DNA of 44,054 nt. Source: Natronohydrobacter sp. (GTDB lineage Bacteria; Pseudomonadota; Alphaproteobacteria; Rhodobacterales; Rhodobacteraceae). Positions within the stretch are counted from its first letter, which is position 1; the number at the start of each line of letters is the position of its first letter. The translations under genes and the position numbers were made by a program. The notes under the pieces are model-generated. The model saw only the letters and a list, made by a program, of their open reading frames with translations, ran no database searches and had not been told where the DNA came from. Shown here piece by piece: positions 24,808-33,729 of this stretch. The DNA is taken from assembly GCA_020832585.1 (NCBI GenBank), contig JAFIEL010000009.1, positions 1 to 44,054 of the forward strand, given 5' to 3'.

Positions 24808-25764
24808 ATGCGCATAACGCTCAAGCAACTGCTCTATTTCCGCGCGCTGGCGGAGGCGCGCAATTTCGGGCGGGCCGCCGAGATCGCCAATGTCACGCAA
24901 CCCGCCTTGTCGATGCAGATCAAGGAGTTGGAGGCAGCACTTGGGGTCAGGCTGGTCGAGCGCCTGCCGCGCGACGTGCGGCTGACGCGCGAGGGCCGGG
25001 CCGTGCTGGAGCGCGCCGAGCGAGTGTTGTCGGAAGCGATGGAACTGGAGGCCAGTGCGCAGCGCGACAATCTGGGGGCGGCGCTGAATGTCGGCATGAT
25101 CCCCACGGTTGCGCCCTATCTGCTGGCGGGCACGCTGGCGCGGTTGCGTGCGGCGGATATTACGCGTGATCTGCGGCTGCGCGAGGCGCAGACGGCGGAT
25201 CTGCTGGGCGCTTTGCGCGAGGGGCGGCTGGACGCGGTGGTGCTGGCCGACCCGCCGCCAAGTCCGGATCTGGAAGCGCTGCGCCTGTTCGAGGACCGCT
25301 TCCTGCTTGCGGGCACGCCTGCGCGGCTTGATGCGCTGGGGGATGGCTCTGAGGCGCTGCGGCCGATGGCGCTGCGGCCCGAACATCTGCTGCTGCTGGA
25401 TGAGGGGCATTGTCTGGCTGATCAGGCGCTGGAATTCTGCCGTCTGGACCGGCGGCAGACGCGGCTGGATCTGGGGGCCTCTTCGCTGGGCACGCTGTGC
25501 GGGCTGGTGGCGGAAGGGTTCGGGCTGACCTTTCTGCCCGAGATTGCGCTGGCGTCGGAAACGGCGGCCAGTCCGGCGCTTGCGCTACGCCGGTTCGAAG
25601 CACCGGAACCCGCGCGCCAGATTGCGCTGGTGCGGCGCAAGGGCAGTGCGGGGGGCGCATGGTTCGAGGATTTGCAGGCGCATCTGTGTGCAGCGGGGGC
25701 TGATCTGCTGGCCCGCGCCGAGGCGATTGCCCCGCGTGGCGGATCGGACCAGAAGGGGCCATGA
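24808..25764 (+). CDS. oxyR: Hydrogen peroxide-sensing regulator OxyR
   Basis: This 318-residue LysR-type regulator has an N-terminal helix-turn-helix (FGRAAEIANVTQPALSMQIK). The effector domain holds the OxyR redox segment GHCLADQALEFC, in which two cysteines nine residues apart match the peroxide-sensing Cys pair (Cys199/Cys208 in E. coli). They form a disulfide on H2O2 exposure and activate antioxidant genes. AAAGGA lies 10 bases before the ATG at 24808. No catalase or peroxiredoxin gene is adjacent, so it is probably a stand-alone regulator. The C-terminal tail beyond the domain is longer than in E. coli. Confidence 0.92.
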   Translation: MRITLKQLLYFRALAEARNFGRAAEIANVTQPALSMQIKELEAALGVRLVERLPRDVRLTREGRAVLERAERVLSEAMELEASAQRDNLGAALNVGMIPTVAPYLLAGTLARLRAADITRDLRLREAQTADLLGALREGRLDAVVLADPPPSPDLEALRLFEDRFLLAGTPARLDALGDGSEALRPMALRPEHLLLLDEGHCLADQALEFCRLDRRQTRLDLGASSLGTLCGLVAEGFGLTFLPEIALASETAASPALALRRFEAPEPARQIALVRRKGSAGGAWFEDLQAHLCAAGADLLARAEAIAPRGGSDQKGP

Positions 25765-25853
25765 CCGGGCTGCATGGCGGTCTTGCGCAGGATGCGTTGT
25801 TTTTCGGGTCATTCAGGGATATGTGACCAAGAAGATTTGGAGGAGGCCATGCC

Positions 25854-26798
25854 TTGCGCGACTTGAAACTGCCCGACCAGCGCCACCCGGAAAAAGCCCG
25901 CAAGCCTGTGCAGGCGCAACCCAAGAAACCCGACTGGATTCGCGTGAAGGCGCCGGGCGGGGCGGGCTATGCCGAGACCCACAAGATCATGCGAGAGCAC
26001 AAGCTGACGACCGTGTGCGAGGAAGCGGGTTGTCCGAATGTGGGCGAGTGCTGGTCCCAAGGCCATGCCACCATGATGATCATGGGCGAGATCTGCACGC
26101 GCGGCTGCACATTCTGCAATGTGGCGACGGGCCGCCCCGATACGCTGGATGCGTTCGAGCCGGGACGAGTGGCCGATGCGGTCGCGAAACTGGGGTTGAA
26201 GCATGTGGTCATCACCAGCGTCGACCGCGATGATCTGGACGATGGGGGCGCCGAGCATTTCGCGCAGACCATCCGCGCCGTGCGCCACCGCGCGCCCGGC
26301 ACGACGATCGAGATTCTGACGCCGGATTTCCTGAAATGCGCGCCCTCGGTGCTGGAAACTGTCGTGGCGGCGCGGCCTGATGTGTTCAATCACAATCTGG
26401 AAACCGTGCCGGGGCTTTACCCCGAAGTACGCCCCGGTGCGCGCTATTTCCACAGCTTGCGGCTGTTGCAGCGGGTCAAGGAACTGGACCCGTCGATGTT
26501 CACCAAATCGGGCATCATGGTGGGTCTGGGCGAAGACCGGCAGGGCGTGTTGCAGGTCATGGATGACATGCGCGCCGCAGACGTGGATTTCATCACCATC
26601 GGGCAATATCTGCAACCGACCCCGCGCCATCATCGGGTGGACCGGTTTGTCACGCCGGATGAGTTCAAGGCTTATGAGAAAGCGGCCTGGGGTAAAGGGT
26701 TCCTGATGGTCTCTGCCACGCCACTGACGCGCTCAAGCTATCATGCGGGCGATGATTTCGCGCGGCTGCGGGACGCGCGGCAGGCGGCGCTGGCCTGA
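25854..26798 (+). CDS. lipA: Lipoyl synthase
   Basis: This 314-residue radical SAM enzyme inserts two sulfurs into octanoyl-protein to make lipoate. The auxiliary-cluster cysteines are in [12 protein letters not shown] (C-x4-C-x5-C) and the radical SAM cluster in CTRGCTFC (C-x3-C-x2-C). The N-terminus [13 protein letters not shown] matches relatives and requires a TTG start at 25854, 7 bases after GGAGGAGG. An ATG 5 bases earlier, in another frame, opens a five-codon frame that ends over the lipA start. It is followed by a family-1 gene-end repeat. Confidence 0.95.
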   Translation: MRDLKLPDQRHPEKARKPVQAQPKKPDWIRVKAPGGAGYAETHKIMREHKLTTVCEEAGCPNVGECWSQGHATMMIMGEICTRGCTFCNVATGRPDTLDAFEPGRVADAVAKLGLKHVVITSVDRDDLDDGGAEHFAQTIRAVRHRAPGTTIEILTPDFLKCAPSVLETVVAARPDVFNHNLETVPGLYPEVRPGARYFHSLRLLQRVKELDPSMFTKSGIMVGLGEDRQGVLQVMDDMRAADVDFITIGQYLQPTPRHHRVDRFVTPDEFKAYEKAAWGKGFLMVSATPLTRSSYHAGDDFARLRDARQAALA

Positions 26799-26834
26799 TC
26801 CGCGGGCGTTGGTCCGGGGCGGTGAGGCTGTGTG

Positions 26835-26866
26835 CCTCCGGCGGGAGTATTTGGGGCAAGATGAAA
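26835..26866 (+). repeat. gene-end repeat, family 1 (copy 2, best formed)
   Basis: CCTCCGGCGGGAGTATTTGG followed by GGCAAGATGAAA lies 37 bases after the lipA stop, in the same direction. CTCC and GGAG at its left end can pair around GGCG. The pattern matches 12129-12158 and 42154-42176, and I recall it as frequent in Rhodobacterales genomes. Confidence 0.6.
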
Positions 26867-26935
26867 CGGGCAGGGCGTGCAATTCCTCTTGCCGGGGACT
26901 AAAAGAGGCGAGATGCTGATTCAGGAGCCTGCGCC

Positions 26936-27634
26936 ATGAGTTTTTCCCGTGCCATCAAGATCGCGCCGTCGATCCTTGCGGCGGATTTCGCGAATTTCGG
27001 TGCCGAGTGCCGCGCCATTGAAGATCAGGGCGCGGATTGGGTGCATGTCGATGTGATGGACGGGCATTTCGTCCCGAACATCACCTTCGGCCCTGCAACC
27101 TGCGCCGCGATCCGGCCTCATATCCGGGGCGTGATGGATGTGCATCTGATGATCGCGCCGGTGGACCCCTATATCGAGGGATTTGCGAAGGCAGGCGCAG
27201 ATATCATCACTGCGCATCTGGAAGCCGGGCCGCATATTCACCGGACCTTGCAGGCGATCCGTGCGACCGGGGCCAAGGCCGGGCTGGCGCTGAACCCCGG
27301 CACGGGGCTGGACGGGGTGGAGAACCTGCTGGATCTGCTCGATCTGGTCTGTGTGATGACCGTCAATCCGGGCTTTGGCGGGCAGGCGTTTATCGATATG
27401 AGCGACAAGGTGCGCCGCTTGCGCGCGCTGATCGGGGATCGGCCCATCCATATCGAGATCGATGGCGGGATCACGCGTGAGACAGCGCCGATCATGGCGC
27501 GGGCAGGCGCGGATGTGCTGGTTGCAGGATCGGCGGTGTTCAAGGGCGGATCGGTTGCGGACCCTGGCCCCTATGGCGCGAATATCCGCAGCATCCGCGC
27601 GGCGGCAGAGGGCGCGCTTGGGGTGGTCGTGTGA
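26936..27634 (+). CDS. rpe: Ribulose-phosphate 3-epimerase
   Basis: This 232-residue TIM-barrel enzyme of the pentose phosphate and Calvin pathways interconverts ribulose-5-P and xylulose-5-P. Conserved parts are KIAPSILAADFANFG, HVDVMDGHFVPNITFGP (metal-binding His and Asp), MTVNPGFGGQAF and IEIDGGIT. The next gene, gph, starts with a GTG that overlaps its stop (GTGA), so the two are translationally coupled, as is common in Rhodobacterales. Confidence 0.96.
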   Translation: MSFSRAIKIAPSILAADFANFGAECRAIEDQGADWVHVDVMDGHFVPNITFGPATCAAIRPHIRGVMDVHLMIAPVDPYIEGFAKAGADIITAHLEAGPHIHRTLQAIRATGAKAGLALNPGTGLDGVENLLDLLDLVCVMTVNPGFGGQAFIDMSDKVRRLRALIGDRPIHIEIDGGITRETAPIMARAGADVLVAGSAVFKGGSVADPGPYGANIRSIRAAAEGALGVVV

Positions 27635-28284
27635 TCCGGGCGGTCGTCTTTGATCTGGATGGCACGCTGATCGACAGCGCCCCGGATATCTGGCGCGCGG
27701 CCAATCAGGTGCTGGAGGGCGAAGGGCTGCCGCCCGTCACATTCGAGCAATCGCGCGGCTTTATCGGGCGCGGCGCGCGGGTCTTTGTCGAGCGGATGGA
27801 GCGGGCCGTGACAGGCGCGAATGAGCCTGCGCGCACGGCGCATCTGCATGCGCGGTTCCTGCATTTCTACGAGCGCGCGCATGAAGGCACGCGTGTCTAT
27901 CCGCATGTGGTCGAGACACTGGCAGAGTTGCGCGGGCAGGGGCTGCGGCTGGGGCTGTGCACGAACAAACCGTTGCGGCCCACGCAGGCGGTGCTGGCGC
28001 ATCTGGGCTGGGACGGGTTGTTCGAGATGGTGATCGGGGGCGACTCGTTGCCAGTTGCGAAACCTGACCCTGCGCCGCTGCTGGCGGTGCTGGAGGGGAT
28101 GGGGCTTGGTCTGCCCGAGATTGCCTATATCGGTGACAGCGAGACGGATGCAGAGACTGCCGAGCGCGCGGGTGCGCGCTTCGGTCTTTATACCGAGGGG
28201 TATCGCAAATCGGCCCCTGAGGCGCTGTATCATCAGTTCCGGTTCGATGATTACCGCGTTTTGCCGGGGTTGGTGCATGGCTGA
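27631..28284 (+). CDS. gph: Phosphoglycolate phosphatase
   Basis: This 217-residue HAD-superfamily phosphatase hydrolyses 2-phosphoglycolate. Motif I is FDLDGTLIDS (residues 6-15), motif II LCTNKPLRPT, and the late motifs are KPDPAPLLAVLE and YIGDSETDAETA. The GTG start overlaps the rpe stop by four bases. The gene's last eight bases overlap the start of the TehA-like gene, so rpe-gph-TehA form one tight transcript. Repair of Rubisco side product or of oxidised DNA ends are known roles of the family. Confidence 0.93.
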   Translation: MIRAVVFDLDGTLIDSAPDIWRAANQVLEGEGLPPVTFEQSRGFIGRGARVFVERMERAVTGANEPARTAHLHARFLHFYERAHEGTRVYPHVVETLAELRGQGLRLGLCTNKPLRPTQAVLAHLGWDGLFEMVIGGDSLPVAKPDPAPLLAVLEGMGLGLPEIAYIGDSETDAETAERAGARFGLYTEGYRKSAPEALYHQFRFDDYRVLPGLVHG

Positions 28285-29269
28285 GACGCGCCGCCCCTTG
28301 CCGCCGCCCTTGCCGATGCCCAAGCCAGGCCTGTGGCGACGCACGCCGCCTGCGATATTTCCGCCGATCATGGGGCTCTTTGGCTTGGGTCTGGGCTGGC
28401 GCGCGGCGGCACCGGCTTTTGGTATTTCGCCCGCCATCGGGGATATGATCCTTGGGGCGGTGGCGCTGCTGTTCCTCTTTGCGCTGGTGGCATGGATCGC
28501 GAAACCCTTGCGCCGTCCGTCGGTGGTGCTGGAGGAATTGCGCGTGCTGCCCGGTCGGGCGGGGCTGGCGGCGGCGTCCTTGAGCGTGATGCTGCTCGCG
28601 GCTTCGCTTGCGCCGTTTTCTGCGGGACTGGCGCGGGGGCTGGCGGTGCTTGCGTTCAGCCTGCATGTGGGGCTTCTGGTCGCGCTGATCCATGTGCTGC
28701 GCTCTGGGCCGCCCGAAGGGCGCGTGGTCACGCCGATCTTTCACCTGACCTTCGTGGGCTTCATCATCGGGGGTGTCGCGGCCAATGCACTGGGCGCGCA
28801 TGAGATCGCGCGCTGGCTGGTCTGGTCCATGCTGATCCCGGCGGGCGTGATCTGGGGGATTTCTGCGCGCCAACTGACCCGCACGTTGCCGCCTGCGCCC
28901 TTGCGCCCGCTCTTGGCCATTCATCTGGCCCCGGCGAGCCTGTTCACGATTGTCGCGCATGGCGCGGGGATGCAGGCGGCGGCGCACGGTTTCCTTGCGC
29001 TGGCTGTGGCGATCCTTGTGGCGCTTCTGGCATCGCTGCGCTGGTTGACGGCTGCAGGCTTCTCGGCGCTTTGGGGGGCATTCACCTTTCCGCTGGCGGC
29101 AGTGGCCACGGCGCTGATCCTTGTGTCGCAGGGCGAGGGCGTGATGGGCTGGATCGGTGGTTTTCTGCTGGCCTTTGGCACGCTATTGATACCGGTGATC
29201 GCCTACCGCATCCTGAAGCTCTGGGCGGGCGGGATGTTGGCGGTCAAGACGAATGCTGCAGAGGCCTGA
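28277..29269 (+). CDS. SLAC1/TehA-type (TDT family) membrane transporter
   Basis: This 330-residue protein has about ten membrane helices after a Pro-rich cytoplasmic start. The TPPAIFPPIMGLFGLGLGW segment resembles the first helix of TehA/SLAC1 channels and related tellurite-resistance or dicarboxylate transporters. The start at 28277 overlaps gph by eight bases. It may export an anion, but the substrate is unknown. A tellurite role should not be assumed. The length is normal for the family. Confidence 0.85.
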   Translation: MAETRRPLPPPLPMPKPGLWRRTPPAIFPPIMGLFGLGLGWRAAAPAFGISPAIGDMILGAVALLFLFALVAWIAKPLRRPSVVLEELRVLPGRAGLAAASLSVMLLAASLAPFSAGLARGLAVLAFSLHVGLLVALIHVLRSGPPEGRVVTPIFHLTFVGFIIGGVAANALGAHEIARWLVWSMLIPAGVIWGISARQLTRTLPPAPLRPLLAIHLAPASLFTIVAHGAGMQAAAHGFLALAVAILVALLASLRWLTAAGFSALWGAFTFPLAAVATALILVSQGEGVMGWIGGFLLAFGTLLIPVIAYRILKLWAGGMLAVKTNAAEA

Positions 29270-30789
<1,520 letters not shown>

Positions 30790-30790
<1 letters not shown>

Positions 30791-31569
30791 TGCCTTTTCT
30801 TGATGGGCTGACGCTGTTCGGCGACCCGGCCACGCTGATTGCGGCGTTGATCGCGGTATTTCTGGTGGGCCTGTCCAAAGGCGGGCTTGGGGGTGCCTTC
30901 GCGCTGATGGGCGTGCCGATCCTGTCGCTGGTCATGTCACCGGTGCAGGCGGCAGCACTGTTGCTGCCGATATTGCTGATGATGGACGGGATCAGCCTGT
31001 GGGCGTGGCGCGGCTGGTTTGACCGGGCGACACTGCTACATCTGCTGCCGGGGGCTGTAGTGGGCATCGGCCTTGGCTGGGCGACCGCCGCCTATACGTC
31101 AGAGGCCGTGGTGCGGCTGATGGTGGGGCTTGTCGCGCTGGGATTTGTCGCGCGGATGTGGCTTGCGCGGGGCGGGGGCCGGGCGCAGGGGCAAAGCTGG
31201 GGGCGCGGCAGTTTCTGGGGGATCGGCGCGGGGTTCACGAGTTTCGTGGCCCATGCGGGCGGGCCGCCCTTTCAAGTCTATGTGCTGCCGTTGCGGTTTG
31301 ATCCCAAGGTCTATACCGGGACGAGCGTGATCTTCTTTGCAGTCGTGAATGTGATCAAGCTTGGCCCCTATGCGGCGCTGGGGCAGTTCGACCGGGTGAC
31401 GCTGGTCTCGGCCTTCGCCATGCTGCCGCTGGCGGCGGTGTCCACTTTGCTGGGCGCGTGGATCATCAAGCGGATGCGGGCCGAGGTGTTCTATCCGCTG
31501 ATGTATGGCATGATCGCGCTGGTGGGGGTGAAGCTTGTCTGGGATGCTGTGGGGGCGTTGGTGGGGTGA
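30790..31569 (+). CDS. TauE/SafE-family sulfite/organo-anion exporter
   Basis: This 259-residue integral membrane protein has about eight hydrophobic segments and the two TauE half-motifs: GLSKGGLGGAFALMGVPILS near the start and FTSFVAHAGGPPFQVYVLP in the middle. These exporters move sulfite, sulfoacetate or similar anions across the inner membrane; the substrate here is unknown. It overlaps guaB by one base, so it is co-translated. Its stop codon begins a family-2 gene-end repeat, after which the foreign island starts. Confidence 0.9.
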
Positions 31570-31599
31570 GGGGCGCTTGGAGCCCTTTGCGGACGGTCA
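31567..31599 (+). repeat. short gene-end repeat, family 2 (copy 2), left edge of island
   Basis: TGAGGGGCGCTTGGAGCCCT followed by TTGCGGACGGTCA begins in the TauE stop codon. An inverted partner lies at 33695-33729. Together they bracket the AT-rich darG-darT island and may mark the original junction of two convergent genes. Confidence 0.5.
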
Positions 31600-31732
31600 G
31601 AACTGCTGCGGGTGCAGTCGGCAGAAGCAAGCCATTCTGAAGACATTGATGCAGGAGCCCATTGACACCGCGCCCACGTTTACACCTTCGTACTAGCCCC
31701 CGATACACATTTCCTTGGTGCGGCACCTATAA

Positions 31733-32716
31733 TCAGAACAGGCTATCGTTAAGGCGTATCATCGCCTCATATGCAATGTGGTTCTCTAGTTTAACGCGAA
31801 CGAAATAATTGTCCGGCTCGAGCGTCCTCTTGAGAATCCAGCGCCCCCCAGATTGATTGATGGTCTTGAAGTCATCATTCTGAAAATCAACACAAATCTC
31901 ATTTTGAGTGTTATAAACTTGAATCGCGATTGATACATTTTTTAAATCGTGTCGATGATTTAATCTAAAACTCACCCCTTCTTGGGAAAGGTCGATATCT
32001 GCAACAAATGAAAACCTTTTGTCGAACACCTTTAGTTCTTCCGAAACAGAGCATAATGGCTGCCACTGACGTGCCTCTGCACCCAACCTGTGAAGGAAAG
32101 TGTCGCGTTCGGGCTCCGAACGGAACCAAATGCTAGAAAGTACATCTGCCAATGGCAAGGGCGACGTTGGCAGGACTTCAGCACACCTACGGTCGATAAT
32201 TGAATAATCACCAGCTACCCCACCTTCGTGGAACACTGACGAAAAGGGGATGTTGGAAAAAAACGCCTCGTCATTACCGGTTTGCGCAGCATTTTTCTGC
32301 ATGTTTCGATCTGAGAATAATACATCGGGACGCGTGAGCACGCGTTTTGCGTCAAGTACGAACATTACCAAGACCGGAGCGTGCGCGTCAGGACCGTATT
32401 GGCAGTCCCCATCTTTCCGTATGCCTTCGATATGAAACTGCGTCGGGTTTCGCGGGCGAAAGTAAAGACGTACACGCCCGTGCGCCTCTTGACAATTGTC
32501 AATTACCCCGCCTGCTGCCACATCCTGAACTTGCTGACGTTGTGGATCATTTCGGGCACGCAAGCATCCATCCTTGATGATAGCTAATGCTGTTTCAAGG
32601 GGGGCGTGATGGAACAACCTAGAAGGCCAGTGTTTTCGGTATGTGCGGACCCCGGTGGCGAGTTGTGAGCTCCAATTGTCGATATGTTGATCCACAAAGG
32701 CTTCCGTTAGTGCCAT
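31733..32716 (-). CDS. darT: DarT-like DNA ADP-ribosyltransferase toxin with C-terminal extension
   Basis: This 327-residue protein shows DarT (DUF4433) features. LFHHAPLETALAIIKDG (residues 34-50) has the NAD-binding His region, RLYFRPRNPTQFHI (83-96) corresponds to the family's YF-PR-P-L motif, and RRCAEVLPTSPLPL (176-189) contains Glu180 at the position of the catalytic glutamate. WFRSEPERDTFLHRL follows, as in relatives. DarT enzymes attach ADP-ribose to thymidine in single-stranded DNA and block replication. Residues 228-327 form an extra beta-rich domain, where canonical DarT is roughly 210 residues long. The ATG overlaps the upstream darG stop by 10 bases, so expression is coupled. The family call is from motif reading, not a search. 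Confidence 0.78.
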   Translation of the reverse strand: MALTEAFVDQHIDNWSSQLATGVRTYRKHWPSRLFHHAPLETALAIIKDGCLRARNDPQRQQVQDVAAGGVIDNCQEAHGRVRLYFRPRNPTQFHIEGIRKDGDCQYGPDAHAPVLVMFVLDAKRVLTRPDVLFSDRNMQKNAAQTGNDEAFFSNIPFSSVFHEGGVAGDYSIIDRRCAEVLPTSPLPLADVLSSIWFRSEPERDTFLHRLGAEARQWQPLCSVSEELKVFDKRFSFVADIDLSQEGVSFRLNHRHDLKNVSIAIQVYNTQNEICVDFQNDDFKTINQSGGRWILKRTLEPDNYFVRVKLENHIAYEAMIRLNDSLF

Positions 32717-33606
32717 AGCAATTCAGCTTGTGCGCTTGGGCTTGGTATCTCAAAGGAAGCTGAGAACTCCGGCTTCAACTCGACAGCAATTTCAGGTTCC
32801 GGTCTGCCGTGCCGATGAATTTGTACCGCGCGTACATCTGGCAATAGTTGCATCATTGTCAGCAAGGGTGCAGCGGACCCTTTCGCTGCCCATTCAGCTT
32901 TCTCATTCGTAACTAGGCCATTCAATAGGCTGAGCCATACACCACGCAGGTCGTCTTCTTCGAACAACCAGTCATGATCCTGAGTTTGAATTCGCAGAGC
33001 GTCATTTCTAAAGTCAATTTCGTACTTGCGCTCATCATCTAAACGCAACACTGGTGCAAGCTTCGTTATGCTTTCTAGAGCGCTGACGAAGCCTTGAAAA
33101 GATAAATCTTTTGCCGATTTGCGAACTTCGACAGCAAGCAGTTCAAGGTGTTCTGGTAACCCGATGTCTTTAGTAAAGTCATGTATAAAGACTGGAATAG
33201 CCAGGCTGGATAAGTACCGCTCCATTAACGGTCTTACGTTCTCCCAATCTAGGCCACCGTTTCCACAACCAAGCTTAGGGAAAGCAATGTCAGTCACACC
33301 CTGTGCTTCATAGGTATTGGTAAACTTTTCCAGACCAGCTTCGATCCACTCTATACGCGACGGACTGCGCCAGTGCTTCTTGGTGGGAAAGTTCAGAATC
33401 CAGTGCTCTGAACCTCGCCATAGCCATAGCTTACCAGGTTCCAATAATTTCTGATCACAAATTTGCTTGTAAGCCGTGAACATCTTGGGTTCACGTTCCT
33501 TGAAGGCTTTTGCTATCCCTTTCCCCATGACACCAACGCAGTTTACTGTGTTGACCAGTGTCTGCGTGTTAGCTTCAAGGAGGCTGGTTCTCTTATATGT
33601 CAGCAC
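32707..33606 (-). CDS. darG: DarG-like macrodomain DNA ADP-ribosyl glycohydrolase (antitoxin)
   Basis: This 299-residue protein from the GTG at 33606 fits the usual DarG opening (xLTYKRTSLLEANTQTLVNT) and has AAGGTGG 6 bases upstream. In-frame ATGs at 33642 and 33636 are alternatives. The macrodomain spans about residues 1-150: VNTVNCVGVMGKGIA (ADP-ribose loop), NFPTKKHWRSPSR with Lys76 equivalent to the catalytic Lys of DarG, and FPKLGCGNGGLDW. The domain removes ADP-ribose from DNA and so reverses the toxin. Residues about 165-299 are a separate C-terminal region that I do not recognise and that may bind and inhibit the toxin directly. It is first in the operon, unlike classical darT-darG. 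An exact SOS box lies upstream. Confidence 0.85.
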   Translation of the reverse strand: MLTYKRTSLLEANTQTLVNTVNCVGVMGKGIAKAFKEREPKMFTAYKQICDQKLLEPGKLWLWRGSEHWILNFPTKKHWRSPSRIEWIEAGLEKFTNTYEAQGVTDIAFPKLGCGNGGLDWENVRPLMERYLSSLAIPVFIHDFTKDIGLPEHLELLAVEVRKSAKDLSFQGFVSALESITKLAPVLRLDDERKYEIDFRNDALRIQTQDHDWLFEEDDLRGVWLSLLNGLVTNEKAEWAAKGSAAPLLTMMQLLPDVRAVQIHRHGRPEPEIAVELKPEFSASFEIPSPSAQAELLWH

Positions 33607-33663
33607 GTTCTTCCACCTTTTCTCCCGATGACACATAAACATGTTCTTTCCTACGCTTCAATA

Positions 33664-33678
33664 GAACATAGATAGAAC
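33664..33678. promoter_or_regulatory. SOS box (LexA site) upstream of darG-darT
   Basis: GAAC-ATAGATA-GAAC is an exact match to the direct-repeat LexA site of alphaproteobacteria (GAAC-N7-GAAC / GTTC-N7-GTTC, shown for Rhodobacter recA). It lies 58 bases upstream of the GTG at 33606, or 22 bases upstream of the ATG at 33642, where a promoter is expected. The repeat extends to ATAGAAC-ATAG-ATAGAAC. Island DNA is AT-rich, so chance matches are somewhat more likely than in the core genome. Confidence 0.65.
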
Positions 33679-33694
33679 AAAGCTGCAAGGACAG

Positions 33695-33729
33695 TGACCG
33701 TCCGCTCCGTCCCGCAAAGCCGCCCCTCA
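33695..33729 (-). repeat. short gene-end repeat, family 2 (copy 3, inverted), right edge of island
   Basis: On the minus strand the sequence TGAGGGGCGGCTTTGCGGGA, then CGGAGCGGACGGTCA, begins in the stop codon of the 2-hydroxyacid dehydrogenase gene. It shares its ends (TGAGGGGCG and GCGGACGGTCA) with the copy at 31567-31599 in opposite orientation. Confidence 0.45.

Larger units (their letters stand above)
31570..33694. other. AT-rich genomic island carrying a DarTG-like module
   Basis: Base composition drops visibly against the GC-rich flanks (for example the stretches around 31900-31980 and 33000-33060). The segment contains only the two overlapping minus-strand genes plus leader DNA. No integrase, transposase, tRNA or att-type direct repeat was seen, so the means of transfer is unclear. 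It sits exactly between two convergent housekeeping genes, each ending in a family-2 repeat. Confidence 0.7.

Noticed and set aside
28277-29269. Naming the TehA-like gene as a tellurite resistance determinant
   Set aside because: The family moves various anions, and nothing in the sequence or context points to tellurite.
33119-33313. Small plus-strand frames within the macrodomain gene
   Set aside because: They are antisense to a well-supported coding sequence and have no family resemblance.
31570-33694. The island as a prophage, transposon or integrative element
   Set aside because: No integrase, transposase, phage gene, terminal inverted repeat of an IS or tRNA target is visible. Only the two toxin-antitoxin-like genes are present.
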